A DNA stretch of 64,000 nt from Meandrina meandrites (GCA_963693305.1 OY855903.1:33702251-33766250), one strand, 5' to 3'. Numbered from the stretch's first letter, positions 21,667 through 29,450 are shown. Notes: generated by a model not told the origin, from the sequence alone. Made by a program: numbers and translations.

Positions 21667-24268
21667 TCGAAATCATGTGATTACTGGTACAAATTAATAC
21701 GTCACGGGTTGGAATCCTGTTTACGCTTTATTTATTTAAGTCTTATCGATTCGCAACTTCTTAAATAACCGGAGTCATATCAGGGTTTAGAAAATATTAG
21801 TTCTGGATTATTCGATCTGCGTGATTAATGCCGAGGCAATAAGGCACTCCGCTCGTTTATTCGATGATCTAAATTTTGGTGCACATTTAGGAGGCATGTA
21901 TATACCTGCTGATCTCATCCCAGCATGTGTACCAGGTGACATCATCCTGCAACATCTGATCATCTCAATACAGTACAGATTGTCACAATCTCCTTTGTAC
22001 ACGCCTACCATGTAATATAAATCTCGCCAACACTTGGTCCAACCCTTTTTATCTAGGGACGTCATTGCGCTCTCGATGTAGCACTCCATGTTCGTGTCTA
22101 GGAAGTTGCTGGGCCTGCAACATAATGCTTGTTCGATACTGTTCAGCAAATTTCCACTTGAACGAGAAATGCTTTGAAGAAAATATCCTTCTGGACAGGT
22201 ACTCCATTGGTTGTTTCTAAATATGGATCAAACATTGGTCAATAATAACTCTGCTCGGAAAGTGTGCTCTCTCGTGGCCCATGCAGCAAGATTATGATTG
22301 CAAGGGGGGAGGGGGGGGGGGAGCTTTAACGGAAACATATAAGGGTAATCCAGATAGGGGGACCAGGGGCATTTTCAAACATTTGGATGTTAATTACTCT
22401 CAGATACCAAGAAATAGTTAAAACGCAATATTTTTACAATACAAGAATACTAAACATTGAGAACCGGACCTATAGATTAATAATAAGTTTTAGGAGCATA
22501 ATACTAAAGTCTCTATGCTCTTACATTATAAATACATAAAATAATGTCATCAAAAATATATCATTATGGTAAAAATTGAAAATTGAAAATTGAAACATTC
22601 AAGAAAAAACACTTTTTAAAAAAATATATGGTAAAAATTGAAAATTGAAACATTCAAGAAAAAACACTTTTTAAAAAAAATATATGGTAAAAATTGAAAA
22701 TTGAAACATTCAAGAAAAACACTTTTTAAAAATTAATGTCTTTCACTATGATATCCTGCTTAAAAACATATTTTACTTGAAATCGGAGCTACAGCCATAA
22801 GCCTTCAAACAAACCAGGAATCCAACGATTTTTGCTAAATATCAACGGTGGATTTGTTGTAAATTATATTCTTCGAAGATGCCGAAATTTCTCTTTATGT
22901 TATTGTTATCATCGGCAGATTCTAACGATTTCAACAAGGTAAAGGTTTTCTGTTCTATCTTTATTTAATATTGTCAGTTTGCTGAATCTCTCTTACTTCA
23001 TTGTTGAGCGAAGCGTTTTTTTTCAGTCTTTGGGCGGTGTAAACTGAACAACCGTTTACTAGATCACTCGTTACTGGATTTTACTTACTTATGTAGTTAA
23101 ATTCTTCTTATTTTTTTTTAAAGTGTGTATGTTGACGAGGTGGGGGTGGGGAAGCCCCCCTCCCCAGCCCCTCCCGTGGGCAAACTCGCTGTTCCTTTGC
23201 CCCGCACAAACTATCTAAAAAACAGTTTTAGTTACCAAGGTGCGGTGCTTTGGAACAGCTTACCACCTGATTTGCGGCAAGCACAAACTCTCAATGGTTT
23301 TCGAATTGGTTGCCGACATCATTTTTCTTAGTTACAAAATAGCCTTTTACCTTTTATAGTACACGGCATTCATGTAAAGCAGAGTTATGTTAGTATAAAT
23401 TAGTATTGTTTTAGTTTTTAGTATTGCATTTATTATCATTAGTATTTTATAATTGTATTTCTGATGAATTTACCGTGTTTAAATAAAGTTACTACTCTAC
23501 TCTACTACTCTACTCCCTCTGCTCGGTCCCGTCAGAAATTTAGTTAATGCTTATGCAACACGCCACACGTTTACTACAGAAGACCTGTTTTATTAGACTT
23601 AATGGAGCTACCACATGGGGAATTTGCGGATTTATCGGTCTAAACTATTAAAAGACGCTTGTAAACTGTTTCAGTGCTCTAATATGGCAATAATTAATAA
23701 AAACGGACCACTATTTTTAGGTTTCCTTCGACACAAATACACATTTTGGCTGTCCAAAAGTCTCTTAAACTCCGTGACAAAGCCCATCTAATAATGTTTT
23801 CGATTGTAGGACACACTTTTTGGTCTTTACAAATTACATGACAACGCCAGTTTGACTGACCTACTTAATGATGATTTCCAGTCTACTTTTAGACAGACTT
23901 GTGTGTCATTTTTGTACTCTTGTGGGGAAATGCAACACCTCCCTCTCTTAATATTGTCAATGCCATCCGGTACCGAAAAATCGGCATCATTTTCCCTCCA
24001 TATACCGTTGAGATATCTTTCCATTGAGCAGTTTGTCCATCCTGGTTGACTAAGGCTGAGTTGCCAATCTTCCTTGTTGCAGCCGTTTTCTCCTGTAACT
24101 AATATATGCAAAACAGGTCATCGTTTACGTTATGGGTGATCACTTTGAGTAATGATTGTAATGTATTGTAAATAATAGCTCACTATAGCCTAAACTAAGG
24201 AAGAACTTACCGGCTATTATGAAGACTGTGTTGACATACGTCTGTAGATAAGAAAACAAAAATGTCAT
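494..24268 (-). CDS. Receptor tyrosine kinase locus with duplicated ectodomain (20 exons, 3' end off window)
   Basis: This is a single-pass receptor tyrosine kinase, expected to sit in the plasma membrane and phosphorylate tyrosines after ligand binding. Exons in coding order: 24268-24211, 24092-23861, 22216-21933, 16568-16517, 16386-15842, 15321-15028, 14157-13864, 10686-10467, 10230-9941, 9850-9799, 9659-9109, 9023-8736, 8321-8019, 7690-7489, 6834-6629, 6044-5860, 4305-3931, 2427-2216, 1439-1399, 590-494. Each has an AG acceptor and GT donor, and every junction is phase-consistent, giving about 1,593 codons. Order of parts: start exon, Cys-rich pair, linker, LamG, FN3, FN3, then Cys-rich pair, linker, LamG, FN3, FN3, TM, split kinase. 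The kinase most resembles the FGFR/VEGFR/Tie group, but I do not assign an orthologue. The alternative is two tandem genes, an ectodomain-only copy (24268-13864) and a full receptor (10686-494). I prefer one gene because no start exon, TM or kinase exon is visible between 10686 and 13864. Confidence 0.75.
591..1398. other. Intron of RTK; nothing recognised
   Basis: This is the intron between the two C-lobe exons. No open frame here resembles a known family and no clear repeat was recognised. Confidence 0.5.
1399..1439 (-). CDS. RTK exon: 41-bp kinase microexon ([10 protein letters not shown])
   Basis: A 41-bp exon encodes [14 protein letters not shown], the canonical kinase subdomain IX segment that follows D-V. 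The acceptor is ttttctcctcag and the donor is ATGG|gtaagaaag. It enters in phase 2 and leaves in phase 1, matching both neighbours exactly. It is easy to miss because a longer unrelated frame overlaps it. Confidence 0.85.
2216..2427 (-). CDS. RTK exon: catalytic loop and activation segment
   Basis: The exon encodes [20 protein letters not shown], then [10 protein letters not shown] and [13 protein letters not shown], ending TTQSDV. The HRDLAARN catalytic loop, DFG and APE motifs are intact, so the kinase should be active. RDLAARN marks it as a tyrosine kinase and IPVKWLAPE as receptor-type. The activation loop has a single tyrosine (ENVYQLKRG). The acceptor is gtgtgcag (phase 0) and the donor GT|gtaagtttg (phase 2). 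Confidence 0.92.
2801..3600 (+). mobile_element. 5'-truncated L1/Tx1-like LINE with poly(A) and 17-bp target duplication
   Basis: The insertion lies in an RTK intron, antisense to the gene. At 2936-3229 it encodes the C-terminal part of a LINE ORF2 with a [18 protein letters not shown] zinc-knuckle motif. It ends in a poly(A) run at about 3581-3602. The 17-bp sequence aagaacacaattggcct occurs directly before (2784-2800) and directly after (3601-3617), a clean target-site duplication typical of target-primed reverse transcription. A related, longer copy lies at 50990-54889. Confidence 0.85.
3931..4305 (-). CDS. RTK exon: kinase insert region and helix E
   Basis: This phase 0-0 exon of 125 codons starts [15 protein letters not shown] and ends [15 protein letters not shown], which is helix E of the kinase. 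Between them lie about 105 hydrophilic residues rich in K, E, S and T, containing one tyrosine (NHYEKEP). This is a kinase insert of the split-kinase kind seen in PDGFR/VEGFR/KIT-type receptors; in such families it carries docking tyrosines. The acceptor (ttacctaaag) is weak, but the phase fits on both sides. Confidence 0.8.
4306..5010. other. Intron of RTK; nothing recognised before the MITE
   Basis: AT-rich intron sequence. I see no supported coding segment and no repeat family that I recognise. Confidence 0.5.
5011..5631. mobile_element. TTAA-flanked MITE with 'aggtgattcca' inverted ends
   Basis: The element starts ttaaggtgattccac and ends gtggaatcaccttaa, so the TTAA target and a terminal inverted repeat of about 11 bp are visible. 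Inside, the motif gggggtcacc occurs twice (near 5112 and 5494), each followed by a tgctcgttt-like stretch. TTAA targets are typical of the piggyBac and Kolobok superfamilies; no transposase is encoded. The same architecture occurs at 20414-21063. Confidence 0.75.
5860..6044 (-). CDS. RTK exon: helix C to hinge
   Basis: The exon encodes [33 protein letters not shown], and the hinge [18 protein letters not shown]. The glutamate of helix C (FLEEIELM) expected to pair with the VAIK lysine is present. The acceptor lies inside a longer open frame (ttctgtccttag). I chose it because it gives the right spacing from VAIK and the right phase (1 in, 0 out). Confidence 0.85.
6629..6834 (-). CDS. RTK exon: juxtamembrane and glycine-rich loop
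   Basis: It encodes [20 protein letters not shown], the nucleotide loop [13 protein letters not shown], a strand-connecting insert with VFYEPRTQ, and the ATP lysine in TVAIKVLG. This is the N-lobe start of a receptor tyrosine kinase. Phase 2 in, phase 1 out (GGAG|gtaggt). Confidence 0.88.
6850..7320. other. Intron of RTK; nothing recognised
   Basis: Intron between the transmembrane exon and the first kinase exon. No coding or structural signal was recognised outside the palindrome at 7325-7402. Confidence 0.4.
7325..7402. repeat. Imperfect palindrome, hairpin repeat in intron
   Basis: Sequence around cctcctacgcaggcgctg is mirrored by cagacgctc..gcctcttacg-type sequence on the other side of a centre near 7363 (tctcgtcacga / tcatgtgttcc). 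It looks like a short hairpin MITE. I do not know the family. Confidence 0.45.
7489..7690 (-). CDS. RTK exon: transmembrane segment
   Basis: The exon encodes an extracellular stalk ([20 protein letters not shown]), a hydrophobic helix ([20 protein letters not shown]) and a basic stop-transfer (QRRARRKKQ). Membrane position: N-terminus outside, kinase inside. Phase 1 in, phase 2 out (AG|gtaaat). Confidence 0.9.
8019..8321 (-). CDS. RTK exon: membrane-proximal FN3 domain
   Basis: One whole fibronectin type III domain in one phase 1-1 exon. It starts [12 protein letters not shown] and contains the strand-B tryptophan (NLTWRPP), the Y.IYYQDV strand and the [15 protein letters not shown] strand F-G region. 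It differs clearly from the other FN3 exons in this locus and has no counterpart in the upstream module. Confidence 0.85.
8330..8735. other. Intron between two FN3 exons; nothing recognised
   Basis: AT-rich intron with no recognised element. Confidence 0.4.
8736..9023 (-). CDS. RTK exon: FN3 domain, module 2
   Basis: A phase 1-1 exon with one FN3 domain: [43 protein letters not shown]. It is homologous to the twin FN3 exons at 13864-14157 and 15028-15321, so it belongs to the duplicated ectodomain module. Confidence 0.85.
9109..9659 (-). CDS. RTK exon: LamG/concanavalin-like domain, module 2
   Basis: About 183 codons. After an N-terminal [16 protein letters not shown] comes a jelly-roll domain of the LamG/pentraxin superfamily: [51 protein letters not shown]. 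Such domains bind sugars, steroids or proteins in other receptors; the ligand here is unknown. Phase 2 in, phase 1 out (GAG|gtaagt). Confidence 0.85.
9799..9850 (-). CDS. RTK exon: 52-bp linker exon, module 2
   Basis: This small exon encodes [18 protein letters not shown] across its junctions, between the Cys-rich and LamG exons. The matching exon in module 1 (16517-16568) has the same length and 14 of 18 residues alike. Phase 1 in, phase 2 out. Confidence 0.8.
9941..10230 (-). CDS. RTK exon: Cys-rich repeats 2 and 3, module 2
   Basis: It contains two copies of a cysteine repeat. The first reads [16 protein letters not shown] and ends IEQALCC; the second reads [16 protein letters not shown] and ends IEYIKCC. 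The exon lies between the first Cys-rich exon and the linker exon. I do not recognise a named domain. Phase 2 in, phase 1 out (CCAG|gtacgc). Confidence 0.82.
10467..10686 (-). CDS. RTK exon: Cys-rich repeat 1, module 2
   Basis: It encodes [20 protein letters not shown], then [11 protein letters not shown] and DIKRGRCC, the first of three related Cys repeats. The acceptor ttctatttgtcacag is strong. The in-frame sequence upstream has a stop and no ATG, so this is an internal exon. Its phase (1) lets it join the FN3 exon at 13864, or an undetected start exon. Confidence 0.82.
11380..11645 (-). mobile_element. tRNA-derived SINE
   Basis: On the minus strand the head (about 11645-11580) reads as a tRNA-like unit, with a box A region (tggttagtgcgctgg) and a box B (gggttcgagcc). 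It is followed by a body with ttcttgggcaagacacttta and caggtgtataaatgggtacc. The body recalls the conserved central domains of tRNA-SINEs shared among cnidarians and deuterostomes, but I cannot name the family with certainty. It lies between the two ectodomain modules. Confidence 0.7.
11850..11925 (+). repeat. tRNA-like SINE head or tRNA pseudogene
   Basis: The D-arm-like stretch gtagcttagttggttagagc is present, but the box B is degraded (ggtgtcactcc instead of ggttcgattcc). The acceptor stem does not close, so this is not a functional tRNA gene. Confidence 0.5.
11949..12616. mobile_element. TTAA MITE, first of two adjoining copies
   Basis: It starts ttaaggacgttcgcgc and ends gcgcgaacgtccttaa. 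The inverted ends are about 14 bp. Inside are gcgcatccttactgcgcacg near the left end and two 'ggtgacccccaattttttt' motifs. No coding capacity. Confidence 0.8.
12613..13085. mobile_element. TTAA MITE, second copy sharing the central TTAA
   Basis: It begins at the TTAA that closes the first copy and reads ttaaggacgttcgcgctaat again. It ends gcgcgaacgtccttaa at 13085. The inside keeps the gcgcacgtaatt and ggtgaccccc motifs but is about 195 bp shorter than its neighbour, so the two are diverged family members. Confidence 0.78.
13400..13500 (+). repeat. Half tRNA-like unit, SINE fragment
   Basis: A box B-like stretch (gggttcgattcccgtcgggg) is followed by ctcagaatttttctttgtcc. The 5' half of a tRNA is not present. 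Probably the back end of a tRNA-derived SINE. Confidence 0.4.
13864..14157 (-). CDS. RTK exon: FN3 domain, module 1, duplicate b
   Basis: It encodes [44 protein letters not shown] and [20 protein letters not shown], an FN3 domain in one phase 1-1 exon. It differs from the exon at 15028-15321 by only a few residues. Donor GAAG|gtaatg. In the one-gene model it splices to 10686. Confidence 0.82.
14822..15021 (+). mobile_element. tRNA-like hairpin insertion with 13-bp target duplication at a splice donor
   Basis: A 200-bp insertion is bounded by the direct repeat cattaccttcggt (14809-14821 and 15022-15034). Its left part has inverted arms, gaaggtgatatgtgatcttc (14822-14841) against gaagatcacatatcaccttc (14956-14975). 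Between the arms lies a tRNA-like unit with a perfect box B (ggttcgaatcc). The last 45 bp are AT-rich. The target duplication regenerates the donor of the FN3 exon. Confidence 0.75.
15028..15321 (-). CDS. RTK exon: FN3 domain, module 1, duplicate a
   Basis: FN3 exon almost identical to 13864-14157 in sequence and identical in length (294 bp). Acceptor attgtttcag, donor GAAG|gtaatg; the donor now lies in the target duplication of the insertion next to it. Phase 1-1, so gain or loss of this exon leaves the frame open. Confidence 0.82.
15471..15529. repeat. (GATT)n microsatellite
   Basis: About 14 units of gatt with small interruptions. The other copy of the duplication has only a few units (near 14309). 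Confidence 0.9.
15842..16386 (-). CDS. RTK exon: LamG/concanavalin-like domain, module 1
   Basis: It encodes [54 protein letters not shown] and [19 protein letters not shown]. It is closely similar to module 2 (9109-9659) and two codons shorter. The cysteine next to FTIA in module 2 is phenylalanine here. Phase 2 in, phase 1 out. Confidence 0.85.
16517..16568 (-). CDS. RTK exon: 52-bp linker exon, module 1
   Basis: It encodes [18 protein letters not shown] over its junctions. Acceptor gtttttcag, donor AG|gttggt. Same length and phase as the module 2 exon. Confidence 0.8.
16813..19425 (-). mobile_element. CR1/Jockey-type LINE, broken, with (AAAT)n tail
   Basis: The reverse transcriptase is at 18273-17203, with [30 protein letters not shown] and the catalytic ALYADDSK, followed by a C-terminal region ([36 protein letters not shown]). 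The upstream part, 19426-18848, carries the [19 protein letters not shown] linker between endonuclease and RT, and 18840-18740 continues with [14 protein letters not shown]. The endonuclease is missing. A frameshift lies near 17210-17250 and one near 18850. An unrelated hairpin element (18268-18745) interrupts the RT. The lower end has (attt)n at 16813-16836, the 3' tail. It sits in an RTK intron in the same orientation as the gene. Confidence 0.85.
18268..18745. mobile_element. Hairpin-headed MITE nested in the LINE
   Basis: The insertion splits the RT frame between [11 protein letters not shown] and [10 protein letters not shown]. Its left end forms nested inverted repeats: caattagattat / ataatctaattg outside and gaggtgatagttgat / atcaactatcacctca inside. 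The right end has tagtagaattcta. An aatta-type duplication at both borders is possible but short. The layout resembles the element at 58069-59013. Confidence 0.6.
19430..20410. other. Intron segment with 20-bp repeats; otherwise unassigned
   Basis: At 19835-19917 a unit like cagtgcaaaaagtgaaattgg is repeated about four times. An open frame at 19910-20212 (plus) is rich in K and R but matches nothing I know, so I do not call it a gene. Confidence 0.5.
20414..21063. mobile_element. TTAA-flanked MITE with 'aggtgattcctca' inverted ends
   Basis: It starts ttaaggtgattcctcag and ends tgaggaatcaccttaa. The inside has gcgcatcccttctgcgcaga, like the gcgcatccttactgcgcacg of the 11949 family, and the motifs catggtgatc and catggtgacc. 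It is the same family group as 5011-5631. Confidence 0.75.
21514..21696. mobile_element. Palindromic MITE with long arms
   Basis: The left arm (actagtaatcacatgatttt, then cgtgcaatttggaataaata) is mirrored by the right arm (tatttattccaaattgcac, then aatcatgtgattactggt). The loop is around cgccctacgggctcgtgc. Arms are about 70 bp. No coding capacity. Confidence 0.8.
21933..22216 (-). CDS. RTK exon: Cys-rich repeats 2 and 3, module 1
   Basis: The first repeat ends IEQALCCRP; the second reads [19 protein letters not shown] and ends IEMIRCC. It is homologous to 9941-10230, with the same phases (2 in, 1 out). Confidence 0.8.
22565..22731. repeat. Tandem repeat, three units of about 58 bp
   Basis: The unit includes tggtaaaaattgaaaattg and cattcaagaaaaaacacttt. 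It lies in an RTK intron. Confidence 0.85.
22740..23105. other. Intron of RTK; nothing recognised
   Basis: No coding or repeat signal recognised. Confidence 0.4.
23110..23515 (+). mobile_element. LINE 3' end fragment
   Basis: At 23180-23331 it encodes [20 protein letters not shown] and [14 protein letters not shown], the typical C-terminal end of CR1/L2-type LINE reverse transcriptases. It is followed by a 3' region that ends in a tactctactc simple repeat. Only the 3' end is present. Confidence 0.65.
23861..24092 (-). CDS. RTK exon: Cys-rich repeat 1, module 1
   Basis: It encodes [41 protein letters not shown] and [11 protein letters not shown]. It is homologous to 10467-10686. Acceptor ttagttacag, donor AG|gtcagt. 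Phase 1 in, phase 2 out. Confidence 0.82.
24211..24268 (-). CDS. RTK candidate first exon (signal peptide)
   Basis: ATG at 24268 starts [20 protein letters not shown], a short hydrophobic leader that runs in the correct phase (GCCG|gtaagttc) into the first Cys-rich exon. However, ttttcttatctacag inside it is also a good acceptor. The true exon may start at ACGTATGTC and be joined to a first exon further up that I did not find. Confidence 0.5.
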
Positions 24269-24442
24269 CCTCGATCCAATTAACATAGGCAGTAAAAGAC
24301 AGATCGTTTCAGCGAGAAACTTAAACGGTCTTTATTAAGAAAAAGGTTTTAATAAGAATTAAGGTGGCTCGACTGGGTTTTTTAGGGGCAACACCGCTCA
24401 AGTTTGAGAACTAACCAGACTGTCATTAACAATGCCATCGAA

Positions 24443-26079
24443 AAACGATCACCACGGCTGAATTAGGTAAAGATGAAAATTTGTTATGACCAGTGTTATT
24501 TTGACATCGGAGTTGTCATAGCAACGTAATGACGTCATCACGTTTATCGATTTCGTTCGTATTGCTCGGCACCAGGAGATTTTTTCGGAAATCGCTCAAG
24601 GGAGCATGTACCTCCTATACCTGCCTCAATGTTGGCAAAGTTTGAACAAATTCTGTGAGAGCGTTATCGAAATTTTTGGGGATGAAGTTTCGAGGGTCAT
24701 AAATACAGCAAAAAACATACTATTGAGATAATAGGGTAATATCTGAAGAACACGACGCGCTTTGGGAATGTAGTTTCATCTCATAGTAGTTTGATGCCAT
24801 TTAAAATTGTGTATACAAAATTATGGGGATCGCCACGACCGATTGCGAAAAAAACGGATTTGATGAGCGTGCATTCAGGTGCTCTTGTTGCCACTTTTGT
24901 AAATAATTTGGTCTACACCTACAAATGTGATAATTATTTGGAAACCGCTCGATGAATATTTTTAAAAACTTGTCAATCTCGAGGTTTGTCATCAGTTTAT
25001 ATGGCCTGCAAGTTTCAAGGTCATTGCAAACAGGTAAGGCAATAAAATTGGGGCTCCAATGTACTACTTTTTTCTCCCAGATTTTGTGTTTACAAGTGAG
25101 TGTCCTCATTATTCACGGGCATTGTATTCAACTTTCATTTTCACGTGCACACCTCAGCAAAAAATTCATTTGCATTTTATCAGTGAGTTTAGACTTTTTT
25201 CCTGATCTGTTGTTCTACACAAAAATAGCTTTTCGTTTCCTGGAGAAAGAGACCCTCGGCATTGTTGTATTACAGTCTAATGGCGTAACAAATATTATTA
25301 CAGTTTTCAAGACATATCAGCATGTTTCCCGAACATTTTTAGAAAGCAATTGAGCGTTCTGTTTAATGCAAATGAATGTTTTGCTGAGTTGTGCACGTGG
25401 ACATGAAAGTAAAAAAAAATACACGTGAATAATGAGGACACTCACTTGTCAACACAAAATCTGCGAGAGAAAAGAAGTACATTGGAGCCCCGATTTTATT
25501 GTCTTAAATGTTTTCAATGACCTTGAAACTTGCAGGCCATATAAACTGATGACAAACCTCGAGATTGACAAGTTTTTAAAAAAATTCATCGAGCGGTTTC
25601 CAAATAATTATCACATTTGTAGGTGTAGACCAAATTATTTACAAAAGTGGCAACAAGAGCACCTGAATGCACGCTCATCAAATCCGTTTTTTTCGCAATC
25701 GTTCGTGGCGATCCCCATAATTTTGTATACACAATTTTAAATGGCATCAAACTACTATGAAATGAAACTGCATCCCCAAAGCGCGTCGTTTTCTTCAGAT
25801 ATTACCCTATTATCTCAATAGTATGTTTTTTGCTTCATCCCCAAAAATTTCGATAACGCTCTCACAGAATTTGTTCAAACTTTGCCAACATTGAGGCAGG
25901 TATAGGAGGTACATGCTCCCGTGAGCGATTTCCGAAAAAATCTCCTGGTGCCGAGCAATACGAACGAAATTGATAAACGTGATGACGTCATTACGTTGCT
26001 ATGACAACTCCGATGTCAAAATAACACTGGTCATAACAAATTTTCATGTTTACCTAATTCAGCTGTGGTGATCGTTATG
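24443..26079. repeat. Large inverted repeat, arms about 720-740 bp
   Basis: The left arm (24443-25182) reads in reverse as the right arm (25361-26079), with a spacer of about 180 bp. Both arms contain the same 102-codon open frame (24801-25109 minus and 25432-25740 plus) that ends ARSSNPFFSQS.VAIPIIL; it matches no family I know. A TTAA followed by ggtggctcgactggg stands at 24359, the kind of end seen in TTAA elements. The right outer end is not clearly matched. Confidence 0.8.
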
Positions 26080-29000
26080 TCCATCTCCGGGTCGATTCAC
26101 TGTAGCCTATTTTTTTCTACGAATAAGTAGTACCAGGATGGTTTGGGTGAATATAAAAAGTCAGTGCGTTTAAACAATAACCAGCGACAGGCAGGATATT
26201 ATGAATGGTTAAAACCGCTCGGGATGGGCGGGGAGAAACAAAACAACACAGTGCTGGTTTGGAATGTGTTCGCTGAAAGGCCAACCGTCGAAAAAAAAAA
26301 CACAATTCACAGAGGAATAAATTTACCCGTTTAGCTAAGGTGACTGGTATATTATTCCATTACTAGTCTGATCTAAATCTCCCAACTGGTACTATTGGCT
26401 ACCGGCAGGTGGTGACCATTAAGGAGAATTGGTGTTGATCATAACACAAAACATAAATGGCCCCTAGTTTAATTTTTTTATCTGTGTACAGAACAGAACA
26501 AATAAAGCACATAAGAACATTGTTCAGCATCCTTCACGCAAAAGTAATATTGTAACACAGAAGCTGCGAATTAGGCAGGGTATGAAACGAGGCATATCAC
26601 GAGCTGTCAAGTTACCACCTTGATAAATACTTTAGTAGCTACTTCTGACTAAATATGCAGCTTTTCATTTCTTTGGGTAAGCAGCCCAAGGGCATTTTTT
26701 TCATTTTGTCCTTCTACAAATTAATTGAATCGCCGGAATGCAATGACTACATCACCCAGAAGGTAATATCAACGAAGTGGACATTGTGTCACAGTTATTT
26801 TTTCTTAATCTTGTGTGTTGCTACTTTCATATTTTGTCTGAGATGGAAGTTTTCAGATCGTTACTCAATCGTAATGGAAATAAATTATCAAAACTCGTAA
26901 GTTAATTTATTTTCACAGCGAGGACTAGCTGATACCTCGATTCAGTGGATTTGATAGTCAGCGACACGCACGGAAATTTAATCTCTTCTAATTTTGCACG
27001 ATGCTAATCATACTGATAACTAACATAGGATAAAAAAAAAGCAACTCGACATGACTTTCACAGAAGTTCATGAATTCATGAAGTTCAGAGTTTTAGTTTC
27101 ACACGTTACGCAGCTTAACTTTTCATTAAAAATTGATGTGTTTTGAGTATTAGTTGTTTATACGAGGGGACAGCCCATGTTTAACTGAAATTGGGATAAA
27201 CTACGACGAACGTGGCTAATTTTTTTTACCGTCCGTTTGATCGTGGTATTTAACGGTACCCAACTTTTTTTTACTTAGGCTGAAATGATTTAAGATTTTA
27301 TAGGATATTGTAACCGAATGCAGTATTTAAAATATATGCCAGACACTGACATTACTCGCCTTTCTCGAGAGAATATTATCTCTTTTCGAAACATTTATGC
27401 TGTTGCTTTTATATGTTATATGTTGTTCAGTTTTAAATATAAAACAACGGGTTGTGACAGTTATTTTCTATGGCAACTTAACTTAACTTAATTTTTTGTA
27501 AGTCAAATATGTTGCTTATGCATAGACAGGTTGAACGAACTTACATACCATTAACATCATCCATGCAAGCTTCATTTCGGCACCAAGCGGTGACCGGGGT
27601 GTTTCGTGTGGTGTGCAGACCATACAAAGTAGGGAACAGACCTACGTGACGGGAAGTTAAAAGACCTTGGTATTAAATCGATTTTTGCATTGTCCTGTCA
27701 ACAAATAGCTAATTAGTATTCAGTTTAAATTTGCGCCCAGCGACGTCTAATGGTCTGAAATTATGCGATTATGAAATTATGTGAAATTGTTTAAAGCCGT
27801 GTCATTGGAGGAAATTTGGGTAATTATGATTTTGCCTAGAGCCCCTGAGTTCCAAAATGAATTTGCTAGCAGGCCTACAATTATGACAGCTGGTGATCGA
27901 AGCTAAATAATGAGTTTTAAAACGGTTTTGTTTTGAATTTGAGCAAGAAAGAGATAGCGATTTCCAAGGCTCGTAGAAGGAAATTTTCCGTGTGAATCGA
28001 TATCAGAAATATATAGTTTTACATGCGGACTACATCACGTTCGTTTGTCGTTTAAATATTCATAAGAACAATGAAGAAGCTGATAAGACAGAACGACATT
28101 AATTTATAAATCTTTCAGCTCTACTTAAATAAAAAATGGTACAGCGCAATTTTGTAATTATACAAGTTTAATTTGTACCAAGAAGAAAAAAGCAATGGAG
28201 GGATATATGAGCAAGAGATTTGGTCTTGATATAAGATAAACTACTCCGTGTTACCAAGCCGTTTTCAGCTGCTAATTAGCTGTCGGTTCACCCGAGAACA
28301 CTTAAAAATTAAAAAAAAAATCGTATAAGCTTATCAACTTTCGCAGCTGCGATTAAACAATATTTGTGCAAGAAGCAAAATAAGTATTAATAAGCTTACG
28401 CCAGAATACAGTTTATATTACATTCTCGATTTTACGTACTGTACCTAAACTGAGTATATTGAACGCCTTTTCTATAAAAAAACTGGCACAGATTTTTAAT
28501 AAGTGATTTTTAACCATTTAGGAAGTTATACATGAATTTAAACTCAGTAGCTTGTACACAACCTCCAATTTACGTGAGAGGAAGTTAAAAGACCTTGAGG
28601 TTTAGGTCGATTTCCACGTTATAATACATTAGTATTTACCTCTCTTGTAAACAGAAATACTCAGTAATTAGTCTTTGTATAAATTAACACACGAAAAACA
28701 CTATTTCCTGAAATGACCAATTTCTGCATCTTTTTGGTTCCATGACTGTTGCTGTTTAAAAAGCTATTTCACGCATTGAAGGCACTGAGTCTCACCTCAC
28801 TGGGCGTACAAAATTATTTTCAAAATTAACAAAACCTTAAATTATTCATCATTTACTCGCTTCAAGAGAAAAGCTTCGGGGTTCCTAAAACAGCAGGTGT
28901 GTGTAATAGTAATTAAAGGATGTTACTTAAAAAAAGGCAATAACGATTATGAATGCTGATGAACCTCAATATGATGAAATCGTGCTGTGCATCATGAACC

Positions 29001-29450
29001 TTTTGTTCGATAAAGTAATAGTTCATAAATCATTATTTTGGTAGACTTAAACAGCTTCCATTTTCTTACATTTTCCACGTAATGTACCTCTCAATATTTA
29101 AAATTGCTGTGAATCAGCATCATATCCAAAGTTGCATTCAGTCTTATGGCTTCGCAACAAAACAAAACGAAACAAAACCTCTTGTCGCTCAAATAACGCC
29201 AGCTGAGAACACGATGTTATATTATTTTCTACCACAAATCATAATATTCCGTCAAAACGCTATTTCATTCTCATTATGGGCGAGAATTATTTTTACATTT
29301 TGCGTCGCTTAAGTGTTATACATTGCATTTTTCGCTAAAAGTTGTTACCTTTTTAGCAACTATCGCATTCTGTGGCAAGAAAGTTTTTACACGTTATTAT
29401 GGTTAGCAAATTTAATCCGACAACTTAAAATAGTTTTGTGATGCGATACA
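26080..29450. other. No gene recognised
   Basis: Long AT-rich stretch. The short open frames have no family resemblance. The phrase gaagttaaaagacctt occurs twice (near 27652 and 28582) in similar surroundings, a hint of an old repeat. Confidence 0.5.

Noticed and set aside
24801..25740. Two 102-codon frames as host genes
   Set aside because: They are mirror copies within one inverted repeat, without splice or domain support.
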